DNA of 16,657 bases from Anaerolineales bacterium (GTDB lineage Bacteria; Chloroflexota; Anaerolineae; 4572-78; J111), in NCBI GenBank assembly GCA_020634935.1, contig JACKAT010000080.1:1-16657 (forward strand), in the 5' to 3' direction. This document shows positions 5,590 through 11,660 of the stretch, piece after piece (position 1 is the stretch's first letter; each line of letters starts with the position of its first letter). The notes under the pieces were generated by a model. It saw only the letters and a program-made list of their open reading frames with translations. It was not told the origin of the DNA and searched no databases. Made by a program: the position numbers and the translations under genes.

Positions 5590-8475
5590 ATGCCCCAAAC
5601 TCAGCCACCCGCCGGTCTGGCGACCGCCGCGTTTCGGCCCGATATCCTGCTGGCGACTAAACTGTATATTCCGCCCCCACGCCCCGGCTCCGTGGCTCGG
5701 CCTCACCTGGTAGCGCGGCTCGAGGCGGGCCTGCAGCGCCAGCCGGGGTTGACGCTTATTTCCGCGCCGCCCGGCTTCGGCAAGACCACGCTGCTTGGCC
5801 AATGGATTCACCCAACCAGCCATCCCGGCCTAACGCCTCGTCCGGTGGGCTGGGTCTCTTTAGATGAAGAAGATAACCGCCCGCGCCGCTTTTTGGCCTA
5901 CGGCTTGGCCGCGCTCCGCCAAATCCAGCCCGGTATCGGCCACGACGCCCTGGCCCGGCTGGATGACCAGACCCTTACCCCCCAAACATTTTTAACGCCG
6001 CTGATCAACGAGATGATGGCCATCGAGACGCCCTTTATTTTTGTCCTCGATGACTACCACGTCATCAAAACGCCGCTCATTCACCAGGGCCTGGCCTTTG
6101 TGCTCGATCACCTGCCCCCGCAGGGTCAACTGATCATCGCCAGCCGGACCGAACCGCCCTTCTCGCTGGCCCGCCTGCGCGCTCGTGGCCAACTGACCGA
6201 ACTCACCGGCCACGACCTGGCCTTCACTCCGGCCGAAACCGCCGAATTTCTCAACCGGACAATGGGCCTCAATCTCGCCCCGCGAGAGATCGAAGCCCTG
6301 GAAACCCGCACCGAAGGCTGGATTGCCGGCCTGCAAATGGCCGCGCTGTCGATGCAAGGCGTGCAAGACACCGCCGGCTTCGTCCGGGCCTTCACCGGCA
6401 GCCATCGCTATATTTTAGACTATTTAATGGAAGAAGTGCTCAACCGCCAGAGCGAACCCGTTCAAAACTTCCTCCTCCACACCGCCATCCTCAACCGTCT
6501 CACCGCCTCCCTGTGCGATGCCCTTCTGCTCAACCATCACCCCAATCCGGCCGAAGCCAGGGATCAGGCATCAGAAATCAACCCTCCCAACTCCAATCTC
6601 CCAATCTCCAATCTCCAATCTCCAACCCCCATTATCAATTGCCACGCTGTTCTCGACTACCTCGAACAGGCCAACCTCTTCATCATTCCTCTCGATGACG
6701 AGCGGCGTTGGTATCGCTACCACCATTTATTCGCCGATCTCCTGCGCGACCGGCTGATGCGGCAGTTCGACCCGGCTGCCGTGATCGAACTGCACCAACG
6801 GGCCAGTGATTGGTTCCACCAGCACGGATTCGCCGCCGAAGCCATGAGCCACGCTCTGGCCGCGGTCGATACCCGGCGGATTGTGAAACTCGTTCGAGAA
6901 AAAGCGGCCAGCCTGGTCAGCCAGGGCGAATTTGTGGCCATGTTGAGTTGGCTGGAACATTTACCGCCGGAGATGACCCGATCTTGGGCGCGGGTGCCAT
7001 TATTACCGATCTGGGCGCTGGTTTTGACCGGGGAACTGGATACTATCGAGCCGCGTTTACAAGAGGTGGAGCAGCAGCTTTTGATCGAACCTCAAGCGGT
7101 TGGTTTAGAACGCCAACGAATTTTCGGCGAAACCACCGCTATTCGGACCTTTGCGGCTTATTTTCAGCGCGATATGGTTCAGGCCATTGTCTCGTGTAAA
7201 CAAGCTTTAGCCCTATTAGGGGGCGGCCATCCGTTTCTACAAGGCATTTTGGTCCAAACCTTAGGCTCGGCCCTGAGTTGGAGCGGCCGCACCGATGAAG
7301 CCGCCGAAGCCTTTATTGAGGCCGGCGCTATCAATCGCACCGCGGAGAATTGGGAAGCGGTGGTGATGGCTCAGTGGAGTTTGGCCTCGATTCGGGCCGA
7401 ACAGGGCCGGCTCAAACAAGCCGGCGAACTTTACCGGCAGGCGCTGACCCTGGCCGTCTCCGAAACGGTGCTGGCCGCCTCGCTCACGCCGCCTGATCCG
7501 GGCCGCATCTATTTAGGGCTGGCCGAACTATACTACCAGCAAAATGAACTCGATCAGGCCCAACATCAGTTAGACGCCGGTTTGGAAACGTTAGCGGCGG
7601 AGCAAGATCGGGGTATGCTGGCCAGCGCCCACTGGATGCAGGCTCGACTGCACACCGCCCAGGGTCGTCACGATGAAGCCCGCGCAGCCATTGACCAGGC
7701 TGCCCGCTTAGCCCGCCAGCATCCCGGCCCGTTCTATTGGGCCGGTCAGATTGCCACCTATCAGGCCGCCCTGTGGCTGGCCGATGGCCGTGTGGCCGCC
7801 GTGCAGAGTTGGCTTGCCTCGCGCGAGTTGTGGCCGGCGATTACACCATTCAGCGTGCCTTATTTGCGCGAAGCGGAGTATCTGCTGCTGGCGCGGTTCT
7901 TGTTGGCCCACAACGCGGCCCCAACTGGTCGAGCCGAGTCGGGAGACGCATCTGATTTGACGCTCGCCGCCGAAATTCTGGCGCTCGTCCTCAAGGCTGC
8001 CCAAGAGAATGATCGCACAGGCCGGGTCATTGAAACGTTGGTGCTGCAAGCCCGGCTGCTCGAGACTCAAGATCAATTAGACAAGGCTATGGCCGTGTTA
8101 GGGCAGGCTTTAGCTTTAGCCGCGCCGGAAGGGATGGGTCGCGTCTTTATCGATGAGGGCGAGCCGCTGGCCGGCTTGCTGCGACAGTTCATTGCCGGAC
8201 GCGGCTCGACGCCTCAACGGGCCTATGCCCTCAAACTGCTGGCCGTCTTCGACGCGGCAGAAACACCAGCCTCCCCCTTACTTGATCCGCTCAGCGAGCG
8301 CGAGTTGGAGATTCTCCGGCTGACCGCCTCGGGTCTGTCCAACAAAAAGCTGGCCGAGACGCTGATTCTAACCGTCGGAACGGTCAAGTGGCATCTCAAC
8401 AATATCTACAGCAAGCTCGGCGTCAGCAGCCGCACGGAAGCCGTCGCGCGCGCCAGAGAACTGGGATTGCTGTGA
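5590..8475 (+). CDS. MalT-like LuxR-family transcriptional regulator (STAND ATPase)
   Basis: Large ATP-dependent regulator of 961 aa, close to MalT's length of about 900. The N-terminal STAND NTPase has a Walker A at residues 58-67 (SAPPGFGKTT), a Walker B with acidic pair D154-D155 (FIFVLDDYH), and a conserved IIASRTEPP segment near 182-190. A winged-helix-like region and a long TPR-type helical sensor arm follow (about 400-870). The last 62 residues are a LuxR-type HTH (LSERELEILRLTASGLSNKK, then TVGTVKWHLNNIYSKL). In MalT the sensor arm binds maltotriose and ATP drives oligomerisation; the ligand here is unknown. ATG 5590 follows GGAG with good spacing. Residues about 325-346 are a repeat-derived insertion. 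The gene diverges from the cox operon, making regulation of cox plausible but only inferred. Confidence 0.92.
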   Translation: MPQTQPPAGLATAAFRPDILLATKLYIPPPRPGSVARPHLVARLEAGLQRQPGLTLISAPPGFGKTTLLGQWIHPTSHPGLTPRPVGWVSLDEEDNRPRRFLAYGLAALRQIQPGIGHDALARLDDQTLTPQTFLTPLINEMMAIETPFIFVLDDYHVIKTPLIHQGLAFVLDHLPPQGQLIIASRTEPPFSLARLRARGQLTELTGHDLAFTPAETAEFLNRTMGLNLAPREIEALETRTEGWIAGLQMAALSMQGVQDTAGFVRAFTGSHRYILDYLMEEVLNRQSEPVQNFLLHTAILNRLTASLCDALLLNHHPNPAEARDQASEINPPNSNLPISNLQSPTPIINCHAVLDYLEQANLFIIPLDDERRWYRYHHLFADLLRDRLMRQFDPAAVIELHQRASDWFHQHGFAAEAMSHALAAVDTRRIVKLVREKAASLVSQGEFVAMLSWLEHLPPEMTRSWARVPLLPIWALVLTGELDTIEPRLQEVEQQLLIEPQAVGLERQRIFGETTAIRTFAAYFQRDMVQAIVSCKQALALLGGGHPFLQGILVQTLGSALSWSGRTDEAAEAFIEAGAINRTAENWEAVVMAQWSLASIRAEQGRLKQAGELYRQALTLAVSETVLAASLTPPDPGRIYLGLAELYYQQNELDQAQHQLDAGLETLAAEQDRGMLASAHWMQARLHTAQGRHDEARAAIDQAARLARQHPGPFYWAGQIATYQAALWLADGRVAAVQSWLASRELWPAITPFSVPYLREAEYLLLARFLLAHNAAPTGRAESGDASDLTLAAEILALVLKAAQENDRTGRVIETLVLQARLLETQDQLDKAMAVLGQALALAAPEGMGRVFIDEGEPLAGLLRQFIAGRGSTPQRAYALKLLAVFDAAETPASPLLDPLSERELEILRLTASGLSNKKLAETLILTVGTVKWHLNNIYSKLGVSSRTEAVARARELGLL
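6561..6626 (+). repeat. Heptad tandem repeat inside the regulator gene
   Basis: Degenerate 7-nt units (for example CTCCAAT at 6591-6597, 6606-6612 and 6613-6619, with one 8-nt unit at 6598-6605) follow units such as GGATCAG and GCATCAG. The total of 66 nt is a multiple of three, so the reading frame is kept. It encodes a Ser/Asn/Pro-rich stretch (residues about 325-346) unlike the flanking protein. It resembles the heptanucleotide STRR repeats known from cyanobacteria. Confidence 0.65.
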
Positions 8476-8519
8476 ACCTACCAAGTAATTTTTAGAAGCC
8501 TCGCAAAATGATAACCAAC

Positions 8520-8548
8520 TGTACATAAATATTCTTTTCGGTTATAAT
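8520..8548 (+). promoter_or_regulatory. Candidate sigma70-type promoter
   Basis: TGTACA (8520-8525, four of six matches to TTGACA) is followed after 17 nt by a perfect TATAAT (8543-8548). It reads toward the gene at 8929 but lies about 380 nt upstream, with the palindromic element between. Spacing and -10 are good; use is unproven. Confidence 0.35.
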
Positions 8549-8644
8549 TTTGATAGTAATGTTAATGACCTTAAACGTTGGCCACACGTTTTGATTTATA
8601 AAATATACTACTCCAAAAGTGTACCCAGTGTCGGTTTCTTAGAA

Positions 8645-8784
8645 GCTATAGGACTTACGCAGTTGGGTGTATCGAACCCGGTGACAGTCACTTAGACACG
8701 ATAAATAGAGTTTTTGGGCTTAAGCGGACGTTCATTTTCGGCAAAAAGTGACTGTCACCTTTTGAACTGCGTAACTCCTAAGCT
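8645..8784. repeat. Palindromic MITE-like element with TAGGACTTACGCAGTT ends
   Basis: Outer arms TAGGACTTACGCAGTT (8649-8664) and AACTGCGTAACTCCTA (8765-8780) are inverted copies matching 15 of 16. Inner arms GGTGACAGTCACTT (8680-8693) and AAGTGACTGTCACC (8746-8759) are perfect inverted copies. AGCT words extend both ends. At about 140 bp and without coding capacity, it fits a MITE or a relic of an IS terminal repeat. Similar GGACTTACGCA ends are, from memory, common on small elements in cyanobacteria and Chloroflexota. Confidence 0.7.
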
Positions 8785-8928
8785 AATCATAAAAATTCAC
8801 TACTTAGGTAACCGGCACTTCTGCTCAAATCGAGAACGTTGAGCGGAATATAACGCTACAATTACGGTGATCAAGTGCCAGTCACCTGGATGGCTAAATA
8901 TATCCAAAATTCAGCAAAGGAGTAACCT

Positions 8929-11448
8929 ATGGCTGTTCCTTACGGCGAAAACCAGTATATCTACGGGCTTCACGATCCCGGCGGCGAGCATCTGTTAATG
9001 CATGAGGGAAAAGCCAAAGGCTGGGTTTTGGTTACGGAAGAGATTCGGGCGAACCCAGTTGATCCCGGTGGGAAAGGGGATTTCTACAAACGCCTGGCCG
9101 ATCAAGGTTTCGGCGTTATCGTCCGGCTTAACCACGCCTATGGGCCCGACGGCACCATTCCCCTCCAGGCCAAATATCGCGATTTCGCTCAACGAGCGGC
9201 CAACTTTGTGCGAAACTCACCCGGCGCACACATTTGGATTATCGGCAACGAGATGAATTTTGAGCGGGAACAGCCGCGCCTTAACCCTGGTAATCCCCAG
9301 GCCGAACGCATCACCCCGCGCCGTTACGCCGAATGTTACAAGCTGTGCCGTCAGGCCATCAAGTCGGTGCCGGGCCATGAGCAAGATCAGGTCGTTGTTG
9401 GGGCTATCGGGCCGTGGAACGCTGAAACCTCATACGAGGCTGACCCGCAGGGCAAATATCCGGCCAATCAAATTCCCGGCGCACGGCCCGAGTATCCTTA
9501 CAAGGGTTTCTTTGGCAACTTCATTAAATATATGCGCGATATGTTGGTGGCCATTGGCCGTGAAAATTGTGACGCTATCGCTATTCATGCATATTCCCAC
9601 GGTTATTCGCCTAGCCTGGTATTTAGCGATGAAAAAATGGGGTCGCCCTTCCAAAACTACTACTTCCATTTCCGCACGTATCGGAATCAAATGTGGGCTA
9701 TCCCCCCAGAATTTCAGGATCTACCGGTCTATCTGACCGAAGCCAACGGCGATGTCGATCCCACCGGGGTCAGATGGCCCGATATCAACAGCGGTTGGGT
9801 TAAAAATGCTTACAAAGAAATCAACGATTGGAATCAGGCCAACACCCAGCAGATTCGCTGCGCCATTTTGTATCGCTGGTCGCGGGATGACGCCTGGCAC
9901 ATCGACGGGAAAGGGCTGGTTCAGCAAGATTTGCGTGAAGCCGTAGCCAAAAACTATGCCTGGCGGCCGGTGGTTGCACCGCAGCCTCAGCCTCAACCGC
10001 AACCGCAGCCCCAACCCCAACCGCAACCGCAGCCCCAAACACAGCCGGTTTCCACTCAACCTATCCCCAGACCATTGGAACCGGGCTATCGAACTCGTTA
10101 TCTTACCCATAATACCCCTACTACCGCTACCGCCGGGCAAACCTTACCGGTCAACTTGACTATACGCAACGCGGGCAGTTTTACCTGGGTCAAAGACGGC
10201 GACAAACCCTTCCGCCTGGGTTTTCAATGGATCAATGCGCAGGGGCAACCCGTGACCATTCCGCCTCAGCTCGATTTTCGCACCTCGCTGCCGCGCGACA
10301 TTCCACCTGATGGGTTGGTGGTGCTGCAAGCCCAATTACGCACGCCCGACACAGCCGGCGTCTACCAACTGCGCTGGGATATGGTTCACGAAATGGTCAC
10401 TTGGTTTATCACCCAAGGCGATGCGGGCCTGTTAGTCAGTCCGATTACCGTCAGCCCGGCTGTAGTCGAAGTGACGCCGGTGCCGGTTCAACCACCTGCC
10501 GTACCGGTGTCTCAGCCGCAGCCGACGCCGGTGCCGCAGCCCCAACCCCAAACCCAACCGACGCCCACGCCGGTACCTACCGCTCCGGTACAAATTCAAA
10601 ACATCATCGAGCAGTTGCCGCAGCATGCCTCTAAACGATACGCCCAGCGAGAGACAACGGCCATCAAGCGGATTTTCATCCACCATACCGCCACACCGGC
10701 CAACATTACAGTGGCTCGTATCGCCCAATTTTTAGTTGAGAACCGTGATTTGCCGGGTATTACTTACCATTTCTGCGTAACCGACCAAGGGCTGGCCTAT
10801 CAAACCCAACCCCTGGTGGCGATGGCCGCGCACGCCGGTCAAGACAGCCGGGACAGCGTTGGCGTTGCTTTAATCGGCAACTTTACCGACGCCTCGCCGC
10901 CGGAGGCACAGCTTAATGCGACGGCGGTTGTGCTGGCCCAGTTACTCGGCAAATTAGGCTTGACTACCGCCGATATTTACGGCTATCAAGAGATCGCCCG
11001 GACGCAAAGTCCCGGCGCGACCTGGCCGCAGTGGAAGCCGATCTTGCTGGCCAAGGTCAACAGCTTGTTAACGCCGGTAACTGCCCCGGCCGAGACGGTG
11101 GTCGCGCCCCCGATCAGTGATAGCCAACCGGTCGCCGGCAAGCCCATCGAGCATTACATGTTGTTCTGGTATCAGAGCCCGGACAATTGGGCTGAGTGGG
11201 ACCTGCGCGGCGCCATCGAATATGTAGCGCGTTTCCCGGTAACGATGGGCTTTTCGATTGAGGAAGCCAAATTAGCCCAAGCCGTCACCATTGTAGGTGG
11301 GCCGGAAGGGGTACCGGCTGCGGTCGATGCGGCGCTGCGAGCCGCCGGCTGTAAGGTCGATCGCATTGCCGGGACGACCCAACGCGAAACGCGCGAGATA
11401 CTGGAAGCGCTGGTGTTGCAGGGTAAGCGGTTTAGGAATTTGCAATAA
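8929..11448 (+). CDS. Four-domain protein: GH-A-like glycosidase, NBR1-type Ig, amidase-like (degenerate) and CWB2-like domain; copy 1
   Basis: Unnamed 839-aa protein. Residues about 1-345 look like a clan GH-A TIM barrel: IWIIGNE gives candidate acid/base Glu108, AIHAYSHGY a strand-6 His-x-Tyr, PVYLTEANG candidate nucleophile Glu271, and LYRW a strand-8 Trp. A Pro-Gln linker (about 350-371) leads to an Ig-like domain of the NBR1 type (about 390-508, NAGSFTWVKDGDKPFRLGFQW). A second Pro-rich linker (about 515-552) precedes a PGRP/Amidase_2 fold (about 563-714). This keeps His585/His586, Tyr613 and His635 but has Tyr686 and Ser694 where zinc-binding His and Cys are expected. Residues about 740-839 resemble one CWB2 unit (VTIVGGPEGVPAAVDAALRA, then VDRIAG). 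No signal peptide is visible. ATG 8929 follows AAAGGAG. Likely binds or trims glycans; the target is unknown. Confidence 0.8.
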   Translation: MAVPYGENQYIYGLHDPGGEHLLMHEGKAKGWVLVTEEIRANPVDPGGKGDFYKRLADQGFGVIVRLNHAYGPDGTIPLQAKYRDFAQRAANFVRNSPGAHIWIIGNEMNFEREQPRLNPGNPQAERITPRRYAECYKLCRQAIKSVPGHEQDQVVVGAIGPWNAETSYEADPQGKYPANQIPGARPEYPYKGFFGNFIKYMRDMLVAIGRENCDAIAIHAYSHGYSPSLVFSDEKMGSPFQNYYFHFRTYRNQMWAIPPEFQDLPVYLTEANGDVDPTGVRWPDINSGWVKNAYKEINDWNQANTQQIRCAILYRWSRDDAWHIDGKGLVQQDLREAVAKNYAWRPVVAPQPQPQPQPQPQPQPQPQPQTQPVSTQPIPRPLEPGYRTRYLTHNTPTTATAGQTLPVNLTIRNAGSFTWVKDGDKPFRLGFQWINAQGQPVTIPPQLDFRTSLPRDIPPDGLVVLQAQLRTPDTAGVYQLRWDMVHEMVTWFITQGDAGLLVSPITVSPAVVEVTPVPVQPPAVPVSQPQPTPVPQPQPQTQPTPTPVPTAPVQIQNIIEQLPQHASKRYAQRETTAIKRIFIHHTATPANITVARIAQFLVENRDLPGITYHFCVTDQGLAYQTQPLVAMAAHAGQDSRDSVGVALIGNFTDASPPEAQLNATAVVLAQLLGKLGLTTADIYGYQEIARTQSPGATWPQWKPILLAKVNSLLTPVTAPAETVVAPPISDSQPVAGKPIEHYMLFWYQSPDNWAEWDLRGAIEYVARFPVTMGFSIEEAKLAQAVTIVGGPEGVPAAVDAALRAAGCKVDRIAGTTQRETREILEALVLQGKRFRNLQ

Positions 11449-11455
11449 CATCGGG

Positions 11456-11490
11456 GAGTAGGAAGTAGGGATTAAGGATTAAGGAAAAAA
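11456..11490. repeat. Degenerate heptad repeat between the paralogues
   Basis: Five consecutive 7-nt units start at 11456: GAGTAGG, AAGTAGG, GATTAAG twice, then GAAAAAA. The period matches the heptad array inside the regulator gene, although the unit sequence differs. AGTAGGG (11464-11470) also pairs with CCCTACT (11493-11499), but the 22-nt loop and lack of a T-run argue against a terminator. Confidence 0.55.
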
Positions 11491-11515
11491 TGCCCTACTC
11501 TGAAAATAATGATCT

Positions 11516-11573
11516 GGAGCGTCAAAGTAAACTTTGACCTGAGTGGGAATGACAAAGCAAGCTTCGTCGCTCC
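11516..11573. repeat. Two-hairpin palindromic repeat (REP/BIME-like), copy 2, inverted
   Basis: GGAGC (11516-11520) and GCTCC (11569-11573) enclose GTCAAAGTAAACTTTGAC (11521-11538) and GACAAAGCAAGCTTCGTC (11551-11568), with a 12-nt spacer. Read on the minus strand, it matches copy 1 at 215-274 in order, palindromes and spacer ends (AT at the start, TCAG at the end). It sits between the two paralogues and could shape the mRNA there. Confidence 0.8.
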
Positions 11574-11660
11574 TGAGTTAACGCCTTTCGCGATCACTGG
11601 CAGGGCAATAATTTGATTGAGAAGAGACGAGAGCAGGGGATCAAAGTCTAGGAGAAGATC

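Larger units (their letters stand above)
8476..8928. other. Intergenic region with MITE-like palindrome
   Basis: A 453-bp AT-rich stretch without a gene. It has no clear terminator for the upstream regulator gene. It contains a candidate promoter (8520-8548), a 140-bp palindromic element (8645-8784), and AAGTGCCAGTCACC at 8873-8886, a near copy of an arm of that element (AAGTGACTGTCACC). The ribosome binding site AAAGGAG of the next gene is at its right end. Confidence 0.6.

Noticed and set aside
5443..5823. A 126-codon minus-strand reading frame opposite the start of the regulator gene
   Set aside because: It overlaps the conserved N-terminus and Walker A region of the regulator antisense and has no domain or convincing start.
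9976..10041. Pro-Gln tract as a mobile or regulatory repeat
   Set aside because: It is an in-frame low-complexity linker between domains, which is common in multidomain glycoside hydrolases.
11464..11499. Terminator between the two paralogues
   Set aside because: The 7-bp stem has a 22-nt loop and no T-run after it.
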